Source: Pleurotus ostreatus/Saccharomyces cerevisiae fusant (taxonomy: Eukaryota > Opisthokonta). From it: a DNA stretch of 38,050 bases. Under the pieces are notes generated by a model. It did not search any database. It was not told where the DNA came from and was given only the letters and a program-made list of their open reading frames with translations. The DNA lies in the NCBI GenBank assembly GCA_024196135.1, contig JAMQCK010000211.1, positions 1 to 38,050 of the forward strand. Reading direction: 5' to 3'. Shown here piece by piece: positions 9,762 to 21,229 of this stretch; the first letter of the stretch is position 1, and each line of letters starts with the position of its first letter. Made by a program: the position numbers and the translations under genes.

Positions 9762-12194
9762 CTACAGCCCAAGCTCTCGCCTGTACTCGATGAAAGCAAC
9801 TAGATTATCCCGAACCTCCTCCCCATGCCTCCTCAAATCGCGCTCCTTCTTCCTATCAATCGCCTTCACCAACTTGCGCATGCCCTCCACGGAGTCCACC
9901 AGCCGCGCAAGGTATCCGCCCTGCCGGAAGTTCACGTCGTACGGCAAGTTTTCGTCCGAGTAGATATCGATGAGGGCCGAGGCAGCTTGCAGCGCGGGCT
10001 CTGTTCCGAGGCGCGGAGGAGAGCCGCCGGAAGGAAGAGCGGTGAGGAGGTACTCGGCAATGACGCGGTTCGCGTCGACCGCCTCGGGACACTGGGCGAG
10101 GCATTCCAAAGCGCCGATGCACTTGACGCGCGTACGCTCATCCGCGGCAGAGTCGCAGAACTGCGTAAGCACCCGGACGTGCTCTTCTTCGGGAACCTGA
10201 GCGGCACATCAGCCGTTGCCACAAATGCGAACGAGGAAAATCCACCCACCAGTGTCCCCTTCCATACGATAGCCGCGCCCCATAGCACTCCGGCGCAGAT
10301 GTCCCACATCTCGCGCCGCCTCTCCTGCCCGAGTCCGCCAAACTCTGTGCCTACGGCGCTGAGGGCGGACCACAAGCCGGTCCACACCCGTCTTCCCGCA
10401 TCCACATCGCTGCTTACCTGGGCGCTAGGCGAAGCAGCGAGGCCGAGGAAGATGTTGTTCAGACATTCGAGCGCGGAGATGTGGATCGCGCTGAGTGCTG
10501 ATGTAGTAGGCGGATGCGCGGCGGGAGCAGCTAGCGGGGGGAAGGAAAGTGCAGTAGGTTGTGCGAGAGATAGCAAGGAAGGGACCAGAGCGGGAAGGAA
10601 GCTACGGGTGGCACCAACGTCGGAAGAGACTGGCGCAGTGTCAGCGGCGTCGTCAACGTCGACATCGCCGTCTTCGTCCTCATCCTCCTCTTCATCGGCC
10701 GTAGGGTGCGCCTCAGGCTCAGGATCAGGCAGTGTAGCGCAAGTACCAGTGAGAATCTCCAGAGCCAGCTGCAGCGTGCGCAACTTCGCCTCAAGGTGGC
10801 CAAGCTCGACCTCCGGAGCAGATTGGTGATCTGACTTAGGCCCGTGCTTCATTTCGCCCTCCTTTGGTGGTTCGGCTTCCTGTAAATATTCGGTTAGCAA
10901 CTGAAGGCTCTCGATGAAGTCAAATGACTGACGATCTGCGCTATACAACGCTGAGCGACAGCGGCCACCTCCTGCAGGTCTACACCCGCAACAACAGGCT
11001 GCAACAAGGGAAGCACGATCTCCTTGTCGATATCGACGAAGGAGGCAGCCGTCGGTGGCGGCAGAGGTGCTAAGTTCCGGAGGATGCCTGTGCGATGATT
11101 AACCATTGTCTTGCGTTGCTTGAAGAATTATATACCTGCTGCCAGTACGCGGAGTGTCGTGGGCCTGGTGTCGGTCTCCTCCTTCTCCTTTCCGTTCCCA
11201 GAGCTTCCCGACTTGGCAATTTCAAGCAGGCAGGTGACATAGTCCGGATTTGACCTGGTCTCGAGGATCGCCGGGAAGTTGTCGTCGGTAAGGACGTACA
11301 GACATTGCGCTATTGGACCATCAGTATACGTAGACTCCTTGGCAAATGTTGAGCTTACCTGCAGAGGTTACAGTTCCGATAGGAAGCTTGTCCCTTGCGC
11401 CGAGGAAAGACATGAGGAAGGAGACGAGGTTGATCTCGTTGATGGCATTAAGCGCCTTGTTGTTGGTTTCCCTTTTGAGTCTAAGGATGAGTGACTAGGT
11501 GACCAGCTAGGAAGACGTACGATAGACACCACAGGGTTGTAATGACACTGTCTGCGAATTCGTAAACCAGCTTTCGTGCGTTCTCCGGAGTCGCCTTGTC
11601 GCCGGACAAGTATTGCGAGAGCGTGGTGGAGATCTGCGATAGGTAAGTAAGAGGCTATAGTCATGAATGCGTAATACTCACTTTGGGTACGAAGGTCTTG
11701 AGGGGGGCAAGGATATTCTTGTTATACATCTCGGCGCAAATATCGTAGCCACCGTCGATGCAGAGATTCCTATACTGCCAGTAAGCTTGCGGGAGGCGAG
11801 AGTAGGTATGTGATGACATACCTCAATGATCCCATAGCCTCGACGACAACTTCCTCCTCCGAGTCCGTCAATCTCGTGATCAGCGCGCCGACGACGTTCT
11901 TCCCCTGCAGCAGTCGCCGCGTCGAGGGATCATTTTGTATTAAGTTAGACACCGCAACGCAAGCCCACTTGCGCTCAGCACCATCTACGCTCTCCATCTA
12001 TCCATTGCATAAGATCTATGAGTGGGGGGACGTGCGAGGGAGGGGAACGCACGCACCTTCTGTATGATCGGTAAAATTGCCTCGGTCTTGGACGACGAGG
12101 ACGACGCGGAGGCCAGTCCCTTTGGCAGATGCGAGTCCGGGACGCGCACGGGGTTGTGCCGGCGCATCGACCGCTTCTTCTGTGATTTACCCAT
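9762..12194 (-). CDS. SYO1: SYO1/HEATR3-type symportin, co-import adaptor for 5S RNP ribosomal proteins (676 aa)
   Basis: Exons 12194-12057, 11997-11822, 11769-11682, 11633-11521, 11480-11359, 11309-11136, 11087-10933, 10879-10250 and 10196-9762. The start MGKSQKKRSMRRHNPVRVPD is the signature N-terminus of the Syo1 family. Armadillo/HEAT-like helices follow (ERKWACVAVSNLIQND, EVVVEAMGSLRNL, SALSAIHISALECLNNIFLG). A Glu/Asp-rich loop lies at about residues 383-399, within a conserved acidic insert. Syo1 escorts Rpl5 and Rpl11 together into the nucleus with karyopherin Kap104 for 5S RNP assembly. The length of 676 aa fits the family. The fourth intron is only 40 nt (11481-11520), the shortest in this window. 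Confidence 0.93.
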
Positions 12195-12368
12195 GGCGAG
12201 AGTCGAGTACGAGGAGGACAATGCGCGTGAAGTGAATGATTGATCGACTTTCCAGGCGCGATCATCTCATCGGTCCGGAGCCCGAGCGGACCCAAAAGTT
12301 CAATTCCGGACTCCAGCAGGCCCAAGAGTAAAGCGGAAGAAGTACACCGCGTATCTACGCCAGGGAGT

Positions 12369-14641
12369 CTACCTGGATTGCAAAGCCGGAACCTTGCTGA
12401 TGTCAATGACGGCGACCGCCTTGTTCTCGAGAGCCAGCGCCATACGATTGTACTTTTTACCCAGCACCTGCCACTCGATCTCGAAGATGCCCTGCTTGAC
12501 AGGACCAGCGTACCAAGACCATACGCGCTTTTTTGACTGAGGAAGACATGAGTGCAATTTACGTCTGAGTCTGCGTCCCATACCTTGACGTTGTATATAT
12601 GCATAAATCCGTCACCGCTTCCGGTGGCCAAAAATCTACCGTCAGGCCTGAAGCTGATGGCGTACACGGCGCGCTTGTTATCCCGGAAGACAGCCCAACT
12701 TCGTCCCGTTCTGGCGACCCACAAGCGCGCGGTGCCGTCGAAGGAGGAGCTATTCGCACATCAGTCAGACAAAATCAAAACGAAAGGGCAAGATACATAC
12801 GTAGCCAGGAGTTCTGGGACCCCCTCCACCAGGGCGGGCTGCCATGTGATCGTGCTGACGCCCTTTTCATGGCCCTCGAGCACCACTGACCTCAGGTCTG
12901 TAATTCCCAGACCTGGGAAATCTTCGCCCGCAGGTGAAGATGCCCTAATCAACGAGATATCCCACACGCGAGCGGTGCGGTCCTCCGAGCACGTAGCCAG
13001 CTTCGTGCCGTCGCGGTTGGCTTTAATCTGATTGATCTCCGTACCGTGCCCTCTGCAAATGATGAGCCACCGCTTACAGCGATTGTTTCATTGCCGGGAA
13101 CGTACGACAAAGTCTTCAGAGGCTCCCGTTGGTGGACGCTCAGGATATTGGCACGCCCGTCGGCCCCGCAGCTCGCACACAATTCATCCGTTATCCAGCA
13201 TACATCTAGACAGCAGTCTGCAATCAACTAAGCCCAAGCGACACGACAGCGGTTTGAGGTCACGGTACCTTTGTGCACCTCATATTGCCGAACGAGGGAC
13301 TTGTTCGCGGGGTTCCATAATGCAGCAGTGCCGTCCAGACTAGCGGTCAGGATGTATTTTCCATTAGGCGAGTATCGCACAACGAAGATAGCCCCCTGCA
13401 GCATGGTCAGGACCGCATTGCCACCTATCGAGGAATGTCCTGACCGTGTGCAGGGCGTCTTGGAAGTAGAGCTTGCCCTCCACGGTAAGAACGCGGAAGA
13501 TCCTGTCGTACGAACCGACCGCAAGTAGCTTGCCATCAGGACTCCACGACATGGAAGTCAGGTCTTTGTCCGGTATCGTGGACTCCGCATCGAAGCGGAT
13601 AGGTGGTGGAGGCGGGGTTGCGAACCCGTCGGCCGGAGGGTCATTGAGTCGCCATATGTTGATATGGCCATCCTTCGACCTGGTGGGAACAACAGATGTC
13701 GAACAGTATGCACGCAGCACACCGCTACAACTTACCCAGACGCCACGATATTCGGGTCTTGAGGATTGAAGGCGCATACAAAGACCTTGGCGACGTGTAT
13801 ATCAGACCTAAGGGCCAGATATACGTGCGCAGCCACTCACTTCGGCAACATGCCCCGTCAGCAGCGTCGCTACCCTCTTGTCGGTCACATCGTCGACTGG
13901 GCCCATTTGGGTTTCCGACCTGATCTTCTCTGCAAAACTCGTCATAATGTTGGTGATAGCAGACGCCGAAGACATGTTCTCTGCAGAAACAGCCTCAGTA
14001 TGCATTCCCTCCGCCACGTAACTGTGACTCACTGTCTTCGGCGGACTCCGTCACTGGGGGTGAGACCGTCAGGCTTGCTACATTGTCCTTCTTCTGTCGC
14101 TTCGCTTCGTCCGCAGGTCCTTCCGAAGGTGTCTCAGCTTTTCGCTTGTTGTTATTTGGGTCATGCTGCTTCACGAATTCCTTGCTGGGAAGGGGCACCC
14201 TCGGTTGTTGGGGGATGTCAACGTCCATCGGCGCGGGCTTCTCGAGCTTCTTGGCCTCCTCGGCAGCCTGCTTCTGTTTGCGCGAGCTTGGAGCACAGAC
14301 GTGACGCTCGAGGAGCCGGAATGTGTTCTTGCAACTTCTCGTCTCCGGCGTGCGCTTCCAATGATGCTCAACCTCGATGTAGAGCAACGCCTTGCTGAGG
14401 AGCTCTATAAGCTCACCCCGTTGTATGTGAGTAGAGAAGCATGGTGATTCATCGAGTTTGGACTCGGTGCGCAGACAAAACGCCGTATGCGATAACCCTA
14501 AAGTCATAGCGCAGCGAAGCAACAATTGAGAGGCGCTGCCACTCGGTAACCGACATACGCACCAGAGTCTTGCAGGTACGCATATATGAGGGCATTGATT
14601 TCGTCGGAGGTGATGGAAATCGGTCTGTTGGCGCTCCCCAT
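12369..14641 (-). CDS. TBL1/Sif2-like LisH-WD40 corepressor subunit (597 aa)
   Basis: Exons 14641-14563, 14497-14033, 13980-13841, 13785-13736, 13679-13445, 13395-13269, 13217-13106, 13052-12801, 12749-12584 and 12536-12369. The N-terminal LisH motif (TSDEINALIYAYLQDSGLSH, partly built by splicing) is followed by the F-box-like ELIELLSKALLYIEVEHHW segment. Next comes a charged linker with KRKAE and KRQKK, likely nuclear localisation signals. A WD40 propeller follows (LTGHVAEV ... INIWRL; LTSMSWSPDGKLLAVGSYD; FVVRYSPNGKYILTASLDGT; DRTARVWDI; LEGHEKGVSTITW; FDGTARLWV; ISFRPDGRFLATGSGDG). This layout is that of TBL1/TBL1XR1 and yeast Sif2, a subunit of the Set3/SMRT-NCoR histone deacetylase complexes. 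It shares a 182-bp divergent promoter with the DCAF11-like gene. Confidence 0.9.
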
Positions 14642-14823
14642 GGCGGCGGCGGAAGGGCCTCGTTGACGCAGCGTCGAAGTTTGAGGACAAGTCCGAACGG
14701 GCACGTGCGCGCCACATCACGATCACGGTGACGCGCCGCGCATACCGGCGGATCCGGGCCGACGCCGCTCATTACACACCCACTAGTACCCCCGCTCCCG
14801 ACATCGACGGCGACGCACTCGAC
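14642..14823. promoter_or_regulatory. Divergent promoter between TBL1-like and DCAF11-like genes
   Basis: 182 bp separate the two start codons, so both genes must be driven from here and co-regulation is plausible. No TATA box is obvious. Confidence 0.5.
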
Positions 14824-17289
14824 ATGGCGGACAACGGACAGGGCGGCTCATCTGAAGAGGAGCAGCGCCTCGAGGGGCAGACACAACTCGTGAACTGGGA
14901 GACACTCGTCCGTGAGCCCTGATCTCATCAGCTGCTGACGAACAATGGGCTTATCGCCAAGTGCAAGGTCTCCTCGCGCGTAGCAGGGGAGGGAGCGGAT
15001 CCCAGGCTTTTGACATCGCTACTCTGGCGGGCATACTCGATGGAGAGAACGATGACGATGACGATGACGAATACACGCCGGACGGACGAGACGAAGCATA
15101 CAGTATATCCCCTCGGCAGTCCAGAGACACACCACTTTTCCCTCCTGTCACTGAGCCCAAGGAAGAAGGGGTGAAGCTCCTCATGAGCGGCGAATTTGGA
15201 AGGGTCGGAAACAAGATGCGCGCAAGGCAGAACCGCTTTGATCTCCCTACGGCCATCACCAAGCAGGCAACCGCCCAACGTCCCGTTGTTTTCAAGGAGG
15301 ACTATGTCAACGTACGTTCCCCCAATAATATATTTGATCGAAATCACTGACTTAGATCCAACAGAGCATCATACCGAATACGAATGGAACAACCGTGGCG
15401 GAATATGCCGCCAACGTTTACACCGGACAATACTCCCAAGGTTAATATTTTCTGTGCCCGCATACGCGTTGTTCTGACGCAGATCAATAGACTCATCGTT
15501 CTACTACACATGCTCGCAAGGTATGCCGAACATCATTGCTTCGTTACCGCTCACCACTGATGCGTGACCGTTAGATTTCGAGCTGCACATTTACGACACC
15601 ACCCAACCCCTGGAACCTCGAGCACAACGCAACTCTTCCGACCGTAGGTCGTACAGGGCAGGGGGTAGAGACAACGTTACGACTCGTATGCCGATCAAAC
15701 AAGCTATACAAGGCCAATACGGCGGATGGACGATTACGGACGCGAACGTATCCCCGGACAATGAGAGGTAAGCTAGTCCATCCCAAGTTCAACGCCAATC
15801 CCTCACCATTACCACAGAATAATATACTCGTCCATCGTAAGTTCGCAGATTCCAGTTCAGTACTTTACTGACGGCCCTGTAGTGTGCCGATGTCTATATG
15901 ACGAAGACACGCGAACCCGACCCAGAGCAGAAGCAGATATCCTTCCGCGACCAGCATTCCACTCGCCGCCATTATGACTCGCCCCGAGGGATATACAGTT
16001 GTAAATTCTCTGCAGACGGAAACGAGGTTATTGCCGGTGGCGATGGGGATATCTTCGGTGCGCTTCTTCCTCCGCCTAGTGATTATTACTGACGGTCATG
16101 AAGTTTATGACCTTCTCGCTGACCGTCGAACGGTCAAAATCCGTGCGCATGAGGACGACGTGAACAGTTGCTGCTGGGCAGACACGGCGTCTGGTAACGT
16201 CTTGATCTCAGGCTCGGACGACTCGTTCATCAAAGTCTGGTAAGCAACTACTAGCCCATGCGGGTTTGATCCCTCTCATTTTGTCAAAGGGACCGACGAT
16301 CTCTCGGCCTGTCATCGAAACCGTCTGGTGTACTCGTGGGACATACCGAAGGAATCACGAATGGTGAGCACTGTTTCGTTTGCTACGCGACTTGCGCTCA
16401 TGTTTGCGTAGTTTCTGCGAAGGGTGACGGTCGGTACATTATATCCAACGGCAAAGACCAGGCGTTGCGACTTTGGGATCTGCGGAAAATGCACACCAGC
16501 GACGAGTTCGACACCTTCAAGCATAAGAACTACTCAACCGGATGGGATTACCGGTAAGAGTATCCGGCGGGCGTATACGTTCGCATAAGCTGATATGTTT
16601 TCGTAGATATGCGCAATATCCACGTCCGAAATACTCTAAGCATCCGAGAGACTGCAGTGTCATGACCTTCCACGGACACTCCGTCGTCAGAACACTCATT
16701 CGGTGCTACTTCAGTCCCGCAGAGACGACTGGGCAGCAGTACATCTACTCGGGCTCAGCCGATGGCAGAATACACGTACGTGTGTCGTTCCAATCGTTTA
16801 TCCCATCTTTGACGCAGTTTCTCCAGATATGGTCGCTGGACGGCCAGATAGTACAGATCCTTGACCGCGGACTGACTCTGCCCATGTCCTATGGCCCGTC
16901 CGAGCGGGAGCCACCTCCTCGCAATCATAGGTTCGTGCTCCTCCTCCATTGACAGCCCACCTCTGACATTCATCTGTAGATTGCCGTGCATCGTCCGCGA
17001 TGTAAGTTGGCACAGTCAGGAGCCCATCCTGATGAGTGCCGCTTGGGAGAGTCGCAACAGCGGCAGCACAGTGGCGCAGCATCACTGGAAGGGCCTGGCG
17101 AAGATGAGGTACAACCTCGAGGACTGGACCGAGCGGGAGAAGGCTGAGCGTGCGGAGCGATCTGAAAGGCCGCGCAGGCGCCAGAATCCCTGGATATATG
17201 TTGATGTTGACGAGGACGACGAGGACGCAGAGATGTCGGGTCCTGATCAGGACGACTTCAGTGAGTACAGCGAGGAGGAAGTCGAGTAG
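14824..17289 (+). CDS. DCAF11/WDR23-like WD40 protein, CUL4-DDB1 substrate adaptor (621 aa)
   Basis: Thirteen exons: 14824-14911, 14962-15311, 15365-15440, 15491-15520, 15575-15767, 15818-15836, 15883-16057, 16104-16239, 16290-16363, 16412-16553, 16607-16775, 16827-16930 and 16980-17289. All introns are 46-54 nt; two exons are only 30 and 19 nt. Family landmarks in order: VYTGQYSQDSSFYYTCSQD, PDNERIIYSSI, YSCKFSADGNEVIAGGDGD, SGSDDSFIKVWD, LVGHTEGIT, the WDxR motif in LRLWDLRKM (the usual DDB1 contact), TGWDYRYAQYP, YSGSADGRIHIW and the C-terminal VRDVSWHSQEPILMSAAW. In animals this protein targets NRF2-like factors to CUL4-DDB1; the fungal target is unknown. The C-terminus is highly acidic. 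Confidence 0.92.
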
Positions 17290-17573
17290 GCGGTTGGGCG
17301 CAGTGCTTTTGTGGATTTACATTTTCCTCCCATCACGATTTCTCCAAGCTGTATCTCTCATCCTGTACCATATGTTTTGTTGCAATGCATGCTCTTTCCG
17401 GTCGTCACTCGAACGCGAACATCTGTCTTTCGACTTGACCAGTTGTGGGTACTGCTCGGTAAATTCCGAGCGCCCTGGCCGGGTTTCCCGGGTCGGCGGC
17501 GCCTAGTCTCAACACCGCCTCGGTGCATTCACTATGGCCGTCCGCGGGCGAATACATCCCCTTGTTTTCAACC

Positions 17574-18533
17574 ATGACTGCCTTGACTGAAGCTCCTGAA
17601 GTGCCCGTGCCCGACTCGAATGGCTTTCCGCCAGGCTACTTTGTGATTCGTTCCATTGCGTGCAATAGGAATTGGGACGTCTCGGGGGACAGCGTAGAGG
17701 ATGGCACGGATGTGATCCTCCATCCTGAGAAGGAGCCTTCGTTGGTGGAATGTATGTCCTGTATTCTATATTCGTGAGCGACACTGAAGGGCTGCGATCC
17801 GTAGCGCGGCGCAATCCAGATGCGAACAACCAGGTGAGGTCGGGTAGATTGCAGGGGGTTGGCGCTTACGTTTGGCATAGGTCTTCTATGTGGATACGTC
17901 GGGGGCGCTTTGCTCGAGGTCCTCTGGCCATGCACTAGACATCGAGGGTGCGTCGACCATCCTTGCTCGCCTGCACACTGCTGATGATGGTCCACAGGGA
18001 ACCGCGTCGTCTTACGCCACAGGCGCCCCGTTTCCCTCCCCTACCCTAACTCATACTCCCATCCCCTTCCTCGCTTCAAGTACTCTCCTGAGTCCGGCCA
18101 GATCACAGTCGAGTTCTCCTGCGACCCCGCTTACCTACCCCCTCCGGCCCCTCACAGCGCCTGGCAGGACAAAGTCTACCTCCTTACCTCCGTCCCCAAG
18201 CGCCGCCCCCGCAACTTCCTTGACGAGGCTTCCGAATTTCTCACCATGAACGTCGCCTCGCCCATTTCAACCATATTCGGTGCCCCTCGCATCAGCAACG
18301 CTACACCAGAGGCCGTGGCGCAGGTCGACATTGACCTGAGGGAGAACGAAGTGATCGAGGAGGAGCGCGCGGAGACGGAGGAAGCGGACGACTCGACCGA
18401 CAAAGATAGGGATTTGCGGATGCTGCGCCTCGATAAGGCCACGCAGAACACGGTCGGAAGCGCGGCGCGGAATCGCAGGCGGTGGGAGATCATTCAGCTG
18501 AGGAACGCGGATAGGAGAACGGGGCCAATTTGA
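17574..18533 (+). CDS. CBM13/ricin-B-like beta-trefoil protein (269 aa)
   Basis: Exons 17574-17751, 17805-17833, 17881-17947 and 17998-18533. Residues 21-110 give a ricin-B-type half trefoil: YFVIRSIACNRNWDVSGDSV, then NNQVFYVDTSGALCSRSSGH and ALDIEGNRVVLRHRRP. These are the FxIxS...LDV and NQxxxVDxxGxIxS...LD patterns of carbohydrate-binding modules. A Pro-rich segment and an acidic/coiled C-terminus follow (EVIEEERAETEEADD), ending in basic residues. There is no signal peptide, so it is probably cytoplasmic. No catalytic or toxin domain is attached. Whether it binds sugar is not shown; only part of the trefoil has the canonical residues. It lies tandem to and 284 bp after the DCAF11-like gene. 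Confidence 0.7.
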
Positions 18534-18836
18534 GGGGCTCGAGGCCGTAAAGGCTGGTGAAGTCGTCGATTTATGGGTGCAAGAAATGTATCTGGAGTTT
18601 CTATATCGTGTACAAGATACGTGCTACAAACATGGCTAGCGATTGACCTTCCTCGTTCTGATCTGCGTATGTCAGTCAGTAGGCAGTCACCAGTGTCACT
18701 GTTGAAGTTCGTGTGACGGCGCGTGCAGTCGCGTCTTCCCCGCGGCGATCACCTGAACGCGCCGCGCCGATATGCAGCTCAGAATTCGCCTATCGTCCTT
18801 GCTTCCTGCTATCATCTGGACGACCATCTTCCAGGC
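18534..18836. promoter_or_regulatory. Intergenic region upstream of the agmatinase-like gene
   Basis: 303 bp; 3' UTR of the trefoil gene followed by the promoter and leader of the next gene. No element stands out. Confidence 0.4.
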
Positions 18837-20714
18837 ATGCGTCTAGCTACGAAGTTGTCGGTGCTCGCGCTCTCCATTGCAGGTGCCCTTGCGCACCTTC
18901 ACGAACAGGAGCGCCTTGGTATCGAGCTTGACGACCTGGTCAGGCTGCAGGCTGAGGGGGGCGTCCTTGGCAATGGCGTGGGCGAGGATGTCAAGAAACC
19001 GTCTCGCTGGCTAGAGAAGTATGGTCCCCAGTACGACCAACCCTTCAGCGGCCCTTTGTCGTTCTCGCACCTGCCTTACCATACTTGCCTCGAGCAAGAG
19101 GCGCTGGACTACGATATTGCCATCATTGGCATGCCTTTCGACACTGGTGAGTGCGACTCCAATGCGATCGTCATGTCCCCCTTCTGACGAAGCTTGCAGG
19201 CGTGACCTACAGAAATGGGTTCGTACTTCCACATTGTAGATGCGTAGCCTGTTGACCGAACCGTGTGTCTTGCAGGGCCCGCTTTGGGCCGTATGCTATC
19301 CGCTCAGGCAGTCGCAGGCAGCGCGCTTCGCGGGGTAAGCACCGATAAAAGCATACCAAGTCCACAAGTGACTGACCGCTTCAGAAGGCTATTCCATGGC
19401 ATGGGGTCTGAACCCCTACGAGTCAGGATTGAAGATTATTGATTGCGGAGACGTGCGCGACTTCATGTTTCTCAGCCGGAACGCCGATGCGAGCTCAATC
19501 ATATAGGTTCCGGTCTCTCCATTCGACAATGCACTTGCTGTGGACCAACTGGAGGTCGCCTATAACACTTTGGTGGGGCGGAAGACCACGCATCTCACTG
19601 GTACGCAACCGCTTGGCAAAGATGGCGCGGAGCATCCGCGTATTGTCAGGTGGGTGGCAGGATTACTTGCCACGCATCTACTGACGGGAGCGATGCAGCT
19701 TGGGTGGCGATCACACCATCGTAAGTCGCCTGAAGACATTCTGGTGTAGTGGACGTCCTGCTCAATGGCCGCTGCTAGGTCCTCCCCATCTTGAGATCCT
19801 TGTACAGGACGTATGGACCGATCTCCGTTATCCACTTTGACGCTCATCTGGTTAGTGAATCACGGCTTCGTCCGACAAAAAGGTTGCTGATCTGGCGCAG
19901 GACACTTGGCCAGCCTATGCTGGCACTACTTCGCCTCAGTCGCGCGTCACCCACGGCACATTTTTCTACCTTGCACAGGAAGAAGGCTTAATGTCGAACA
20001 CTAGCATCCACGCCGGTATCCGGTGCAAGATGAACGTGAGTCCCGCTTGTATATGCAAGAGGCTGGTGAAATTGACGAGATTATCAGGGAATCGAGGACT
20101 TAGAGAACGACGCCTCTGTTGGCTTCAAGCTGGTCTCGGCCGACGATATTGACGACCTAGGTATCCCTGAGGTGATCAAGCGCATTCGCGAGCGTGTTGG
20201 GGATTCGCCTGTGTATCTCAGGTAGGTCAAACAGAGACTGGACTAGGTGCATAGCTCACCAACCGCACGCAGCCTTGACATCGACGTTATCGACCCTGGA
20301 CTTGCTCCTGCAAGTGCGTTCTCTCTTTTCATTATAATTGCCGTACTTCAGCTGCTTATACTGCCGTAGCTGGCACGCCAGAGGCCGGAGGCTGGACGAC
20401 CCGCGAGGTCAAACGTATCATTCGTGGCCTTGCTGGGCTCAACTTCGTGTATGTTTTCGCGTTTTCCCTCGTATCGCGCTTGCTCACTTGCTTCAGCGGT
20501 GCCGACGTCGTCGAGGTATCTCCCGCTTACGACCACGGTTAGTCGGTCTTCCGCTGTCTCTTTGAAGCATTCTAACTCATATTCCACAGCTGAGATCACC
20601 GGAATTGCAGCGGCAGACATTGTTCACGATTTCCTCTCGATGATGATGGCGCCCGTGGTACCGGAGGGCGGATATCCGTATGCGAGCGAACGTCAGATCA
20701 CTGACGAGCTGTAA
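18837..20714 (+). CDS. Ureohydrolase (agmatinase/arginase family) with predicted signal peptide (415 aa)
   Basis: Thirteen exons: 18837-19146, 19200-19218, 19276-19334, 19385-19452, 19507-19649, 19699-19720, 19779-19850, 19901-20035, 20088-20221, 20273-20313, 20370-20448, 20497-20537 and 20590-20714. The N-terminus [19 protein letters not shown] is a clear signal peptide, so the enzyme should enter the secretory pathway. The binuclear-manganese ligands of the family are all present: LGGDHT (H205), DAHLD (D228, H230, D232) and SLDIDVIDP (D323, D325). GVTYRNGARFGP is the expected glycine-rich active-site loop. The family hydrolyses agmatine or related guanidino compounds to urea and an amine; the exact substrate cannot be told. 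Two exons are only 19 and 22 nt. Confidence 0.9.
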
Positions 20715-21229
20715 ATTGTGGTAGCCGTCGCTAGAAATTCAAGACGTTTATTGAAGGGCGGGGTAGTATGACAGCGGTCTCTTGAAGGCCTGACTCTCAG
20801 CTGTCAGAAATATATCTCCGTCAGACTCAACCTGGGTCAGAAAGAATCAAATGGTGTGGGTCCACTTCGGCTGTTCCCGAAGTAGCTTCAGTCGAAGTCA
20901 AGCCCGCGCTTTTTGAGTCTGTTCCATTGGAGCAGACGCCAAAGGCCTCGTCGAGGACCTGAATTTGGGTCTGGACAGCTCGCAGGGCCTAGTCAGCCTG
21001 ACTTCGTTGCGGCGAGCGGGCCTTGAGACGCCGGATCCTATCCGGATTCGGTGATGTTTTTCGGCGGCTCACGTGTGGAGCCGGGAGGCTGACCGAGATC
21101 GATAAGGGCCGTACAAAATTTGCGACGCAACCTCGACCATTCCCTTGACTTGTCCCCGACAGTCATCAGAGACTGTCGCTCTCTCCCCAAAACCTTTGCT
21201 GAAGTCGCTCCCCCGAAAAGACAGTCGCC
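20715..21229. promoter_or_regulatory. EF2 promoter and 5' leader
   Basis: 515 bp without a gene. It holds a CACGTG E-box (21070-21075) inside a GGCTC/GAGCC inverted repeat (21066-21082). Nearer the start is a perfect 7-bp stem, GACAGTC/GACTGTC, with a 6-nt loop (21158-21177), about 53 nt before the EF2 ATG. A third GACAGTC lies at 21220-21226. The last 60 nt are C/T-rich, as in leaders of highly expressed translation genes. Confidence 0.5.

Noticed and set aside
14912..14931. A 20-nt first intron in the DCAF11-like gene
   Set aside because: Also in frame, but far below any plausible intron length; the 50-nt version (14912-14961) keeps frame too.
17574..18533. A ricin-like toxin
   Set aside because: Only a partial lectin-type beta-trefoil is present; there is no N-glycosidase or pore-forming domain and no signal peptide.
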